DNA of 64,000 bases from Flexivirga oryzae. Lineage in GTDB: Bacteria > Actinomycetota > Actinomycetes > Actinomycetales > Dermatophilaceae. Location: NCBI RefSeq assembly GCF_014190805.1, contig NZ_JACHVQ010000004.1:186001-250000 (forward strand). Direction: 5' to 3'. The notes under the pieces were generated by a model. It made no database searches, had not been told where the DNA came from, and saw only the letters and a list, made by a program, of their open reading frames with translations. The number at the start of each line of letters is the position of its first letter. The first letter of the stretch is position 1. The position numbers and the translations under genes are program-made. Shown here in pieces: positions 50,473 to 62,075 of the stretch.

Positions 50473-51204
50473 TTATTTCATGAGGGCGTGGTTGACGCGG
50501 TAGGACTCGCCGCGGAATTGCAGGAGTCGGCCGTGGTGGACGAGGCGGTCGATGATCGCGGCGGCGATGTTGTCGTCGCCGAATACGCTTCCCCAGCGGG
50601 AGAATTCGAGGTTCGTGGTGATGATCAGGGAGCGTTGTTCGTAGGCGCCGGCGATGACTTGGAAGAGCAGCCGGGCACCATCGGTGTCGATGGGTAGGTA
50701 GCCGAGCTCATCGATCACCAGGAGTTGGTTGCGGGCCAGGGCGGCCAGTTGGTGGTCCAGCCTGCCGGTGTCTTTGGCGTGGCGTAGCTGCATGACCAGG
50801 GAGCTGGTGGTGAAGTAGCGGGCCGGGATCCCGGCCTGACAGGCCGCGGCTGCTAGGGCGGTGGCCAGGTGGGTTTTGCCGGTGCCGACGTCGCCGAACA
50901 GGATTAGGTCTTCGGCGCGGCCGAGGAAGTCCAGGCTGGTCAGTTGGGTGCGGCCGTAGTCGGCGGGGAAGCTGATCGCGGACCAGTCGTAGCCGTCCAG
51001 GGTTTTACGGGCGGGGAGTTTGGCGGCTTTGAGCAGGCGTTGCCGGCGGGATTCTTGCCGGGAGTCGTGCTCGGCCTGTAGTAGCCCGAGCAGGTACTCG
51101 CGTTGCTTCGGGGTGCCCTTGGTCGCCCAGTGTTCCAGCACGGCGGAGGTCAAGGAGGCGCGGCGGCCGGCGTCGATGACCTCTTGCACACTGGCGGTAC
51201 TCAC
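50473..51204 (-). CDS. istB: IS21 helper ATPase IstB
   Basis: A 243-residue AAA+ ATPase that assists IstA in IS21 transposition. Walker A GDVGTGKTH and Walker B LLVIDELGYLPI are intact, followed by the sensor region IITTNLEFSRW. GTG 51204 overlaps the istA stop (GTGA); GTG 51210 is an alternative. The gene is complete, so the element may still be active. Confidence 0.94.
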   Translation of the reverse strand: MSTASVQEVIDAGRRASLTSAVLEHWATKGTPKQREYLLGLLQAEHDSRQESRRQRLLKAAKLPARKTLDGYDWSAISFPADYGRTQLTSLDFLGRAEDLILFGDVGTGKTHLATALAAAACQAGIPARYFTTSSLVMQLRHAKDTGRLDHQLAALARNQLLVIDELGYLPIDTDGARLLFQVIAGAYEQRSLIITTNLEFSRWGSVFGDDNIAAAIIDRLVHHGRLLQFRGESYRVNHALMK

Positions 51205-52730
51205 GCGCACACCCCGCTGTGCTGGTCGTGCTGCTGGTCGTCGTGCTCGACGTCGGGTTGGTCGCCGTGGTTGTGCTGGCCGGTGGTCAGGGTGTCGTAG
51301 ACGTGCAGGTCGACGGTGCTGGCGGCTGGTTCGGTGCCGGTGGCCAGGCGGCGGGCGAGCATCCCGATCGCGGCGGTGCCGGGGTCGTCACCGGCGCGGA
51401 TGAGGGTGTCGGCGGCGGTGATGGCGTGCTGGTACCCCGCGGCGGTGCCGGCCGCGTGCAACGCGGCCAGTAGTTGCCGCCGGTCGGTGGTGTCCGCGGT
51501 ATCGAGCCAGTCGCGCACGGGGTCGGTGACGGTGGCTCGGGCCGGGGAGTGGGTCCAGGCGCCGGGTTTGGCAATCAGCACCGGTAGCAGGCTGATCGGG
51601 TCGAACACGGTGTCGGCTTGGTGTCCGAACGCGCGGGGCAAGGTCACCACGGGGCGGGCGTGTTCGTCGAGGATCTCGACGCGGTCGTGGCGGATCCCGA
51701 CGGTCACTTTCCGTCCTCCGAACGCTGTCCCGGCGGCGTACGTGTTGGCGTCGATGAGCAGGTTGCCTGTCTTGTCCGCGACCCGGGTTTCGTACCGGAC
51801 GGGGTCGAACCCGGCCGTCGGCAGCGCCAGGCATGCGGTCACGTCGTCGGTGAACAGGTCACCGATCGGGACGCCTTTGCGGTAGTGGACGCCGGCGCCC
51901 AGCTGGTCGCACTGGGCCAGCAACACCTGGTTGAGCCCGGTCAGGGTCGCGGCGACCGGTTCGGGGACCATCAAGTTGCGGCGCAGGAACCCGACCGCGT
52001 TTTCCACGTTGCCTTTCTCGTTGCCGGAGTACGGGTTGCAATATCGTGCGGTGCACCGGTAGTGCAGTTTGAACGCGGCGAACAACTTCGACTCGACCAC
52101 CTGCGCGCCGACCCGGCGGCCGATGCCGGTCGCGTTGTCGAAGACCAGTTGCCGAGGCGCGCCGCCGGCGTGTTCGAAGATGGTGCGTAGCCCGTGGCAC
52201 ACGCACTCGGCGGTTTCCCCGGCGTAGGCCTGCGCGAAACGCATGTTGGAGAACGGGAACGTGACCACCAGCACGTGCAGCACCTGCAGCACGCCGGCGA
52301 TGACCGCGTTCGCCTGGCCGAAGTCGACCTGCGCGGTCCCAGCAGGCCAGGACAGTTCGGCATACCCGTCCCCGGCGCCGCGGCGGTCCTGCTGGTACGC
52401 CTTCACATACCGTTGCACCGGCGAGTACGACCCGGCGTACCCGTGTTCGGCAACGAGGCGGTCGAAGATCCGCCGGGCAGTGTGGCGTTGCTTACGCGGA
52501 CGGCGCGCATCATCGGCCAACCAACCCTCGATCACGTCGATGTACCCGGTCAACACCGACGCCCCCGGGCGGCGTACCGGTGTCGCGGGCCGGGGCGAAT
52601 AGTCACTGATGTCAGCGTATTTCGTCACCGAGTCGCGACTGATACCCAGGTCCCGGGCGATTTGACGGGCCGGGACTCCCTCGGAGTCCAACCGGCGGAT
52701 CTCTTCTTGAACGGACATGCTGATCGTCAT
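51201..52730 (-). CDS. istA: IS21 transposase IstA
   Basis: A 509-residue DDE transposase. The N-terminal HTH is VPARQIARDLGISRDSVTKY; the catalytic core has Asp in WPAGTAQVDFGQ, the second Asp region in PRQLVFDNATGIG, and Glu in NPYSGNEKGNVENAVGF. The C-terminal beta domain follows. It is intact and overlaps istB. Its sequence is nearly free of the GTATGNC motif that is common elsewhere, which fits recent acquisition. Confidence 0.95.
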   Translation of the reverse strand: MTISMSVQEEIRRLDSEGVPARQIARDLGISRDSVTKYADISDYSPRPATPVRRPGASVLTGYIDVIEGWLADDARRPRKQRHTARRIFDRLVAEHGYAGSYSPVQRYVKAYQQDRRGAGDGYAELSWPAGTAQVDFGQANAVIAGVLQVLHVLVVTFPFSNMRFAQAYAGETAECVCHGLRTIFEHAGGAPRQLVFDNATGIGRRVGAQVVESKLFAAFKLHYRCTARYCNPYSGNEKGNVENAVGFLRRNLMVPEPVAATLTGLNQVLLAQCDQLGAGVHYRKGVPIGDLFTDDVTACLALPTAGFDPVRYETRVADKTGNLLIDANTYAAGTAFGGRKVTVGIRHDRVEILDEHARPVVTLPRAFGHQADTVFDPISLLPVLIAKPGAWTHSPARATVTDPVRDWLDTADTTDRRQLLAALHAAGTAAGYQHAITAADTLIRAGDDPGTAAIGMLARRLATGTEPAASTVDLHVYDTLTTGQHNHGDQPDVEHDDQQHDQHSGVCA

Positions 52731-52968
52731 CTACTTTCCGGCTCCTCCACGCATCACCCGTCACACCGGGAACAATGAAGGAAACCTATGGAGGTCGGTG
52801 GTGCACGCCAGGCAGCGGTCACCAGCAAGGGGAATCAAAAGGACCGAACCGACTACCGCGTCCAGCAGTCCAGTGGCCGGATTCTTAGCGCTCTTTTGGC
52901 AGGAAACCAGCCACTACCTCGGCAGGAAAACCCCGCCAAAACGGCCTACAGAAAGTTGATCACAGACA

Positions 52969-53213
52969 CGAAGTGCCGACGGTCGGGGTGTGGGGACGGG
53001 TATGGCGTGCGGAGGCGTCCCGAAGTGCCGACGGTCGGGGTGTGGGGACGGGTATGGCGTGCGGAGGCGTCCCGAAGTGCCGACGGTCGGGGTGTCGGGA
53101 CGGGTATGGCGTCCGGAGGCGTCCCGAAGTGCCGACGGTCGGGGTGTCGGGACGGGTATGGCGTGCGGAGGCGTCCCGAAGTGCCGACGGTCGGGGGGTG
53201 GGGACGGGCGCGG
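52969..53213 (+). repeat. 52-bp tandem repeat array, right part
   Basis: After the insertion the array resumes with units starting at about 52967, 53019, 53071, 53123 and 53175 (last one partial, ending near 53211). With the left part this makes about eight units. Units vary at two or three positions (TGTCGGG/TGTGGGG, GCGTCC/GCGTGC). Taken with the insertion removed, the array is continuous. Confidence 0.93.
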
Positions 53214-53243
53214 GAAAGGCGGTGGGTCCGCATCCGATCAAAG

Positions 53244-53262
53244 TTGAGCGGAATAGACTCAA
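53244..53262 (+). promoter_or_regulatory. HAIR operator (HspR) upstream of clpB
   Basis: TTGAGC-N7-ACTCAA within AAGTTGAGC...ACTCAACTT gives 8-bp arms, a near-perfect HAIR element 155 bp upstream of the clpB start. TAGACT inside it could be the -10. The downstream leader (53263-53416) shows no gene. Confidence 0.85.
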
Positions 53263-53416
53263 CTTCGACATGGTTGACACTGAGGACAAGACGTACCGGA
53301 CCGGACGCCCTTGCCCGCTTGCACGTGACACGTCAGGGTTGACGGGGAGCTTGAAGTGGTTGGCGCCGCGGTCCGGCATACGACCTGACCGACCCTGACG
53401 AAGGAGACCGACTGAC

Positions 53417-56026
<2,610 letters not shown>

Positions 56027-56083
56027 CCCTCCTCACCGACCGTCGCCTGACCCTCCCCACCGACAGGCCCACCTAACGCCGAG

Positions 56084-56126
56084 AGGCCCAGTAATCCGAG
56101 CGGGATCCGCTCGAATTACTGGGCCT
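56084..56126. terminator. Strong bidirectional terminator after clpB
   Basis: A 12-bp outer stem (56084-56095 with 56115-56126) is separated by one mismatch from a 7-bp inner stem (56097-56103 with 56107-56113), followed by TTTC. An overlapping longer pairing, CCGAGAGGCCCAG with CTGGGCCTCTCGG (to about 56150), is also possible. It separates convergent clpB and the AGE-family gene. Confidence 0.9.
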
Positions 56127-56155
56127 TTCGGTGTGTTTCTGGGCCTCTCGGCGGA

Positions 56156-57409
56156 TCAGTTGCGGCGTCGGGCGGCGAGGGCCGTCGCGAAGGAGGGGGC
56201 GAGGGGCAACCCGTCGCCGACGAGCAGGCACATCTGCAGCGCGTGGTAGACGTCCGGTTTGCCCTCCCACGTCTCGTGCGCGACCTGGTTGCCCGCCGAC
56301 AGTTCGTGGTGCCACGAGCCCTGCGCGGTGTCGATCAGGTACTGCTGCGCGTAACGCCACCAGGTGACGATGTCGCCGGCCCACCGCTCGTCACCGGTCT
56401 CCTCGTGCATGGCGTATGCCGCGGCGATCGCCTCACAGACCACCCAGTGCAGCCGGGCGCGCACCACGGGCCGGCCGGCCCAGTCGGTCGTGTAGCCGAA
56501 ACCGTCCGCGCCATCTGCCGCCCACCCGTCGGCGACCGCACGCTCGGCGAGCCCGGTCGCCGCCGCCACCAGCACGTCCGAGTTGTATGACGCCCCGCGC
56601 GTTCTGCGCGCCGCCACGACCGAGAGGGCAAGGCGCGACCACTCCAGGCCGTGACCGACCGTCGCGCCGTACGGCCGGAACGGGTCCGTCGGACGGTCAC
56701 GGTTGTACTCCGGCAGCACGGCGCCGTTGCCGTCGAAGTGCTCCGGGATGCGCCAGTCACGCGTCCGCGCCCAGCCGGCCATCTGCCGGGTCATCGCCTC
56801 GGCGCGGTCCAGGTAGAGCGTCTCGCCGGTGACGTCGTGCACCGCCAGGAACGCCTCGACGGTGTGCATGACCGAATTGATGCCGAGGTAGGGCTCCGCG
56901 GTCGCCCAGTCGGCCGAGAACGACTCCCGCACCCGGGTCTTCGCCTCGAGCCAGAAGTGGGCCTCGTGCACCCGCCGCGCCTCGTCGAGCAGTTCCGCGG
57001 CGCCCGGCCGGCCCGCGACGACGGCGCTGCTGGCGGCCAGCAGCACGAACGCGTGCGCGTAGGCCTCCTTGGACCCGTCGACCACGGCGCCGGTGGCGGC
57101 GTCGATCCGGGCGAACCAGCCGCCGTGCTCCGCGTCCCGGAACGCCGTCCGCAGCGCACCCACCCCGTGGTCGACCATCGCCGCGAACTCCGTCCGGCCG
57201 GTCAGCAGACCGAGGGCGGCCGAGTGCGTCATACGGCAGGTCACCCACAGCTCCAGCGGCCGGTCGAGCAGCCCACCCGCGTCGTCCAGCCAACCGAAGC
57301 CGTGCTCGACCTGCGACTTCAGCGCGAAGTCCAGCAACCGATCCGCCTCCGCACGCAGCTGCGGGGCGACGTCCCTGATGGTCGCGCGCTGCGCGGGTAG
57401 CTCGGGCAT
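56156..57409 (-). CDS. AGE-family sugar isomerase/epimerase
   Basis: A 417-residue (alpha/alpha)6-barrel protein of the N-acylglucosamine 2-epimerase family. Conserved blocks are LELWVTCRMTHSAALG, EPYLGINSVMHTVEAFLAVH, RPYGATVGHGLEWSRL and GSWHHELSAGNQV, with His residues in the catalytic positions. Members interconvert aldoses and ketoses such as mannose/fructose or sulfoquinovose. Substrate unknown. ATG 57409 is close to the divergent lprG-like gene (118 bp). Confidence 0.88.
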   Translation of the reverse strand: MPELPAQRATIRDVAPQLRAEADRLLDFALKSQVEHGFGWLDDAGGLLDRPLELWVTCRMTHSAALGLLTGRTEFAAMVDHGVGALRTAFRDAEHGGWFARIDAATGAVVDGSKEAYAHAFVLLAASSAVVAGRPGAAELLDEARRVHEAHFWLEAKTRVRESFSADWATAEPYLGINSVMHTVEAFLAVHDVTGETLYLDRAEAMTRQMAGWARTRDWRIPEHFDGNGAVLPEYNRDRPTDPFRPYGATVGHGLEWSRLALSVVAARRTRGASYNSDVLVAAATGLAERAVADGWAADGADGFGYTTDWAGRPVVRARLHWVVCEAIAAAYAMHEETGDERWAGDIVTWWRYAQQYLIDTAQGSWHHELSAGNQVAHETWEGKPDVYHALQMCLLVGDGLPLAPSFATALAARRRN

Positions 57410-57527
57410 GTCGCCATTCTTCCGGAGCGCCGGCCGCCGCGACGTGTCGGGGAACCCGCAAGCCGTCCTGCGCGTCAACCAAGGGACACGTCTCACCTCA
57501 ACTCTCGGGAAAGATAGGTTGCTCTGC

Positions 57528-58253
57528 ATGCGACGTACTCTGACCGCCACCGGCACTGTCGCTCTCGCGGCCACGATCGCGCTGACCGGCTGCAGTAGCG
57601 GCAGCAGCAAGAAGGACGCCCCGTCCGGCGGCACCTCCGCTGCTGCGGTGACTCCCGCGGCGACGCTCGCGAAGGCGAAGCAGACGTTGGACGACACCTC
57701 GGGGGTGCACCTCAACCTGACCTCGGCGAAGGTGCCGGCCAAGCAGAACGGCCTGATCAGCGGTGAGGGCGACGGTTCCCACGCTCCGGCGTTCAAGGGC
57801 AAGATCGGGGTGCGGATAGCGGTCGCCGGCACCATCAGCGTGCCGGTCGTCGCGGTCGACGGCATGGTGTGGGCCAAGACCCCGCTCAGCCCGAAGATGT
57901 CCAAGGTCGACCCGAAGCAGTTCGGCGCACCCGACCCGGCACAGATCTTCGCCAAGGACGGCGGTTTCTCGTCCCTGCTGGTCGCGACCAAGTCACCGAA
58001 GTTCGGCGCCAAGAAGCGCGACGGCAAGGACATCGCGCAGACGGTCACCGGCACGCTCCCGGGCTCGGTCATCAAGAAGACGCTCAGCTTCGGCAAGGCG
58101 GACCAGACCTACGACGCCGTCTACCTCATCACCGACTCGGGCGAGTTGCGTTCGGCGCAGCTGACGGGTGAGTTCTACCAGGGTACCAATGACACATCAT
58201 ACACCGTCGAGTTCAGCAAGTACGGCGAGAAGGTTGCAGTCTCCAAGCCCTGA
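57528..58253 (+). CDS. LppX/LprG-type lipoprotein
   Basis: A 241-residue lipoprotein. The signal peptide ends in lipobox LTGC with Cys22. The mature part has the LppX_LprAFG fold features (LNLTSAKVPAKQN, AQTVTGTLPGSVIKKTL, VYLITDSGELRSAQLTGEF), a half-barrel that carries lipids. It overlaps an MFS gene in the same order as Mycobacterium lprG and p55 (Rv1411c-Rv1410c), which together move triacylated lipids to the surface. ATG 57528 is 7 nt after TAGGTT (leaderless). Confidence 0.88.
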   Translation: MRRTLTATGTVALAATIALTGCSSGSSKKDAPSGGTSAAAVTPAATLAKAKQTLDDTSGVHLNLTSAKVPAKQNGLISGEGDGSHAPAFKGKIGVRIAVAGTISVPVVAVDGMVWAKTPLSPKMSKVDPKQFGAPDPAQIFAKDGGFSSLLVATKSPKFGAKKRDGKDIAQTVTGTLPGSVIKKTLSFGKADQTYDAVYLITDSGELRSAQLTGEFYQGTNDTSYTVEFSKYGEKVAVSKP

Positions 58254-59955
58254 GGCGGTCGCCTCCGGCCGCGACAAGACGCTGCTCGCGACCGCGTCGG
58301 TGGCCGTGGCGCTCGCCGCCGCCGACACCTATGTCGTCGTGCTGGCGCTGCAGGACATGATGAACGGCGTCGGCCTGGGGGTCGACGCGCTGCAGAAGGC
58401 GACGCCGATCATCTCCGGCTTCCTGCTGGGCTACATCGCGATGCTGCCGTTGATCGGTCGGCTCGCCGACCTGGTCGACCGGCAACGGATCCTGTTGGCC
58501 TGCCTGGCGCTCTTCGTGGTGGGCTCGGCGGTGACCGCGATCTCCGCCGACCTCCCGGTGATGGTCACCGGGCGGTTCCTGCAGGGCATCGGCGGCGGCG
58601 GCCTGGTGCCCGCGACACTCGCCCTGGTCGCCGACATCTGGCCGCCCGGTAAACGCGGCACGCCGTTCGGGGTCGTCGGTGCGGTGCAGGAGATCGGCAG
58701 CGTGGTCGGGCCGTTGCTCGGCGCGCTGATCCTGGCCGTCTCCGACTGGCGAATGATCTTCTGGCTCAACGGTTTGCTGGGCATCCTGCTCGCCGTCGGT
58801 GTCGCCGTGACCGGCGGTCCCCGGGGTGGCGAACGCGTCGGGTCGCAGCTGCCCTGGTGGTGGCACGCCGTGACCGGGCTCGCGGCGCTCGCGACGGTCG
58901 CCGTCCTCGGGCTGGCGTTGTGGGCGCCCGAGTCGCTCACCACCTCGATCCGGTGGGGCGGCCCGTTCGTGCCCTACGGCGACCACACGGCGCGACTGCT
59001 CACCCCGATCGGGGTGTGGGGACTGGCCGCGCTGGTCGTCCTCCTGGCGTTGTCGGTGCGGTACTGGTGGCCGATCGTGCGCCGGGTCGACGTGCTCGGC
59101 GCGTTGCTGATCGCGATCGCGCTCGGCGCGCTCGTCCTGACCTTCGCCGCGTCCAACCCGGAGAAGCAGGTCGTCGGCCCGCTGGGCTGGTGGCTGCTGC
59201 CGGTCGCCGCGGTCGCCGCTGCGCTGTGTGTATGGCGTCAGCGGACGACACGAAACCCGTTGATCGCCAAGGGCGTTGTGGTCGGCAGGGTACGCCCGGC
59301 GCTCCTCGTGTCGATCTGCGTGGGTACGGCCATCGTGGCGATCGTCGTCGACATACCGGTGCTGGCGCGGCTGACCGTGACCACGTCGCAGACCACGGCC
59401 GCCCTCGTGCTGCTGCGCTTCCTGGTCGCGGTGCCGATCGGCGCCCTCGTCGGCGGCTGGCTGCTCCGGCGCCTCGGGCCGGCCTGGATCGCCGCCCCCG
59501 GGCTGCTGGTGACCGGCCTCGCGTTGCTGCAGATGTCCACCTGGGACGCCGACGCACTCCACTCGTGGCTGCTGCCGACCGCCATGCTGGTGCTCGCCGG
59601 TCTCGGCGTCGGGCTGGCCATCGCCCCGGTCAACGACGCGGCGTTGCACGACGCGCCACAGGACGCGCACGGCGTCGCGTCCTCGCTGCTGGTGGTCGCG
59701 CGGATGGTGGGGATGGTCGTCGGCCTGGCGTTGCTGACCGCGATCGGGCTGCACCGGTTCTACGGGCGGGTGCAGTCGCTGCACAACCCGACCAAGGCGC
59801 AGGTGACCGACGCCGGCGTGCTGCAGGTGCAGACGGTGTTCCTCGGCGCAGCGGTCGTGGCGCTGGTGGCGGCCGCGGTCGCGATGCTGCTCGGCCGGCA
59901 CGTGCACCGGGTGGCCGAGCGGGCGGATCAGCTTGCCGAGCCGGTGAATTCGTAG
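58189..59955 (+). CDS. P55-like MFS exporter paired with LprG-type lipoprotein
   Basis: A 588-residue MFS transporter with 14 helices. Motif A (GYIAMLPLIGRLADLVDRQR) and the region QGIGGGGLVPATLALVADIWPP are clear. The start is uncertain: ATG 58189 has AGGG 6 nt upstream; GTG 58168 and TTG 58234 are also in frame, all overlapping the lipoprotein gene. Gene order and the overlap recall the mycobacterial lprG-p55 operon, so export of a lipid or drug with the lipoprotein is the best guess. The 3' end overlaps the monooxygenase gene by 28 nt. Confidence 0.85.
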   Translation: MTHHTPSSSASTARRLQSPSPEAVASGRDKTLLATASVAVALAAADTYVVVLALQDMMNGVGLGVDALQKATPIISGFLLGYIAMLPLIGRLADLVDRQRILLACLALFVVGSAVTAISADLPVMVTGRFLQGIGGGGLVPATLALVADIWPPGKRGTPFGVVGAVQEIGSVVGPLLGALILAVSDWRMIFWLNGLLGILLAVGVAVTGGPRGGERVGSQLPWWWHAVTGLAALATVAVLGLALWAPESLTTSIRWGGPFVPYGDHTARLLTPIGVWGLAALVVLLALSVRYWWPIVRRVDVLGALLIAIALGALVLTFAASNPEKQVVGPLGWWLLPVAAVAAALCVWRQRTTRNPLIAKGVVVGRVRPALLVSICVGTAIVAIVVDIPVLARLTVTTSQTTAALVLLRFLVAVPIGALVGGWLLRRLGPAWIAAPGLLVTGLALLQMSTWDADALHSWLLPTAMLVLAGLGVGLAIAPVNDAALHDAPQDAHGVASSLLVVARMVGMVVGLALLTAIGLHRFYGRVQSLHNPTKAQVTDAGVLQVQTVFLGAAVVALVAAAVAMLLGRHVHRVAERADQLAEPVNS

Positions 59956-61412
59956 TCGATCAGCTCCGGCTTGGCCAGCTTGCGCTCGTAATCGCCGACG
60001 CTGCCGGGCCACAGGATGCGGTTGCGGCCCTGCTCGTCGAGGTACCAGCTGCTGCAGCCGCCCTCCTGCCACACCGACCGGGCGCTGCGCGCGTCCAGTT
60101 GCTGCATGTGCGCCGGAACGATCTCCGGGCGCACCTGCACCGCCGTCGCGCCACGCGTGTCGCGCTCGTCGAGCAGCCGGGTCACCAGACCGATCTGCGC
60201 CTCGATCATCAGGATGACGGACGTGTGGCCCAGCACCGTGTTGGGGCCGAGCAGGAAGAACAGGTTGGGGTAGCCGGGCGCAGTCACCCCGAAGTAGGTC
60301 TCGATGTCGGTCGCCCAGTCGTCGTCCAGGGTGCGTCCGTCGAGGCCGGTGACGTGCAGGTGCCGGTAGGACCCGGTGACGTCGAAGCCCGTTGCGAACA
60401 CGAGTGCGTCGAGGTCGTGGTCGGTGCCGTCAGCCGTCGTCACGCCACCCGGCCAGGCGCGCTCGATCAGCGAGGTCTCCACCGTCACGTCGTCGCGCGC
60501 GAGCGCCGGGTAGTAGCTGTTGGACAGCGTCGCGCGCTTGCACCCCATCGTGTAGTCAGGGGTCAGCTTGCGGCGCAGCTCGGGATCCTTGACCGCCGAA
60601 TGCATATTGGCCAGAGCGGCTTTCGAGGCGGCCTTGAGCGCGGCCGGTGCCCGGGTGAACCCACCGACCCGCAGGTCACCGGCGGCACGCAGCTTGGTGC
60701 GGTGTGCCTTCATCATCCAGGGGCGCTTCTCGTACTGGTCGATGAGCCAGTCGGGGTATGCCGGGTCGACCTTCGGCAGCACCCAGGCGGGAGTGCGCTG
60801 GAAGACCGTGAGGTGCCGCGCGTCCTCCGCCAGGTGCGGGATCGCCTGCACGGCGCTGCAGCCGGTGCCGACGATGCCGACCCGCTTGCCGACCATCGTC
60901 GCGCCCTCGTCCCAGGCCGCGGTGTGCATGAGTTCGCCGCGGAACTGCTCGATGCCCGGGATCTCGGGGATCTTCGGCTCGTGCAGCGTGCCGACGCCCA
61001 GCGCGACCGCGCCGGCCACGAGCTGGCGGCTGTCGCCGCCGCGGTCGGTGACGGTCAGGTGCCAGGCCGCCAGGCCCTCGTCATACGTCATCCGGGCGAC
61101 GGTGCTGCCGAGGCGCACATGCTCGCGCAGCCCGTACTTCTCCACGCAATAGAGCAGGTAGTCCTGGATCTCGTCGGCGGTCGCGTACGCCTTCGACCAG
61201 TAGGGGTTGAGCTCGAACGAGAAGGAGTAGAGGTGACTGGGGACGTCGCACTCGCACCCCGGGTAGCGGTTGTCACGCCAGGTGCCGCCGACCTCGTCGC
61301 CCTTCTCCAGGATGACGAAGTCGCGGCCGCGGTTCTTCGCCGCGATCGCCATGCCGATCCCGGAGAAGCCGGAGCCGACGATGACCAGGTCGTGGTCGAC
61401 GCGAGCACTCAT
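59928..61412 (-). CDS. Flavin-containing (Baeyer-Villiger type) monooxygenase
   Basis: A 494-residue FAD/NADPH enzyme. FAD site GSGFSGIG (13-20), NADP site GTGCSAVQAIP, and the BVMO fingerprint FRGELMHTAAWDEG between them mark it. Such enzymes insert oxygen into ketones or oxidise soft nucleophiles. ATG 61412 follows TAGCCT by 7 nt, so it is probably leaderless. It is convergent with the P55-like gene. Substrate unknown. Confidence 0.93.
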   Translation of the reverse strand: MSARVDHDLVIVGSGFSGIGMAIAAKNRGRDFVILEKGDEVGGTWRDNRYPGCECDVPSHLYSFSFELNPYWSKAYATADEIQDYLLYCVEKYGLREHVRLGSTVARMTYDEGLAAWHLTVTDRGGDSRQLVAGAVALGVGTLHEPKIPEIPGIEQFRGELMHTAAWDEGATMVGKRVGIVGTGCSAVQAIPHLAEDARHLTVFQRTPAWVLPKVDPAYPDWLIDQYEKRPWMMKAHRTKLRAAGDLRVGGFTRAPAALKAASKAALANMHSAVKDPELRRKLTPDYTMGCKRATLSNSYYPALARDDVTVETSLIERAWPGGVTTADGTDHDLDALVFATGFDVTGSYRHLHVTGLDGRTLDDDWATDIETYFGVTAPGYPNLFFLLGPNTVLGHTSVILMIEAQIGLVTRLLDERDTRGATAVQVRPEIVPAHMQQLDARSARSVWQEGGCSSWYLDEQGRNRILWPGSVGDYERKLAKPELIDYEFTGSAS

Positions 61413-61469
61413 ATTTACCAGGCTACTTCGGGTCCGGGTGCCGGCCGCTGCGCGAAACGCCGGGACGCG

Positions 61470-62000
61470 TCAGCGGTAGTACTGCGGCGCGTGGTTGACG
61501 ACCACCACGTTGGTCTGCGGTTCGGCGCTGCACGCCATCACGAGCGAGACGATCCAGCCGATGAACGACCAGCCGAGGAAGAAGTTGAGCAGGAAGATCG
61601 CGCCCTGGTTGGACTTGTTGCGGGTCGCGGCGATCGCCCACGGCAGCAGGTAGAGGAAGGACAGCACCGCCAGGATCCAGGCGATCGCGACCACCACACC
61701 GGAGGCGGGCGGCCGGCCGGTCATCACGACCGAGTTGTATGCCGGGGGCGGCGGCATCATCGGCTGCGGCGCGTACTGCTGCATCGGGTAGGCGGGCGGC
61801 GGGGGACCGTACTGGCCGGCGGGCGCCTGGTAAGTGCTCGGGGCGTACTGCTGCTGCGGCTGGTACGGCGCCTGGTACGGCGCCGGCGCTGCCTGCGGGA
61901 GGCGCTGGGTCTGCGGCGTCGCATCCAGGCGCTGCGTGCTCGCCGCTTCCTCGGCCTTCTGCCGGCGCAGCTCGACCGTCGACTCGTCGTCCTCTGTCAT
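61470..62000 (-). CDS. Proline-rich protein with superinfection-immunity-like membrane domain
   Basis: A 176-residue protein. Residues 1-100 are Gln/Pro/Tyr-rich and disordered. Residues 100-160 contain two hydrophobic segments (VVAIAWILAVLSFLYLLPW, GAIFLLNFFLGWSFIGWIVS) matching the Imm_superinfect domain named after phage T4 Imm. In bacteria this domain is common in housekeeping proteins, so a phage role is not implied. Its start ATG 62000 is convincing; the gap to xthA is 75 bp. Confidence 0.8.
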   Translation of the reverse strand: MTEDDESTVELRRQKAEEAASTQRLDATPQTQRLPQAAPAPYQAPYQPQQQYAPSTYQAPAGQYGPPPPAYPMQQYAPQPMMPPPPAYNSVVMTGRPPASGVVVAIAWILAVLSFLYLLPWAIAATRNKSNQGAIFLLNFFLGWSFIGWIVSLVMACSAEPQTNVVVVNHAPQYYR

Positions 62001-62075
62001 GGTGCCCCCTTGAAGTTCGTTGCCGTCACTGTATGCCGTCGCGCGACGCGACGGAACAGCGTCAGTCGGCCAGCG

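Larger units (their letters stand above)
50371..52968 (-). mobile_element. IS21-family insertion sequence
   Basis: A 2598-bp element. Both ends are imperfect inverted repeats that begin TGTGTTTTGTCAACT on the left and, read inward, TGTCTGTGATCAACT on the right, matching at about 21 of the first 30 positions. It is flanked by 7-bp direct repeats CGAAGTG (50364-50370 and 52969-52975), the target duplication. It carries istA and istB. 50371-50472 and 52731-52968 are its non-coding ends. It was inserted inside a 52-bp tandem repeat unit. Confidence 0.9.

Noticed and set aside
50206..53213. CRISPR array
   Set aside because: The units are contiguous 52-bp repeats with no unique spacers, and no cas gene is present.
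61470..62000. Phage superinfection-immunity gene as evidence of a prophage
   Set aside because: The domain is widespread in bacterial housekeeping proteins, and no phage genes are nearby.
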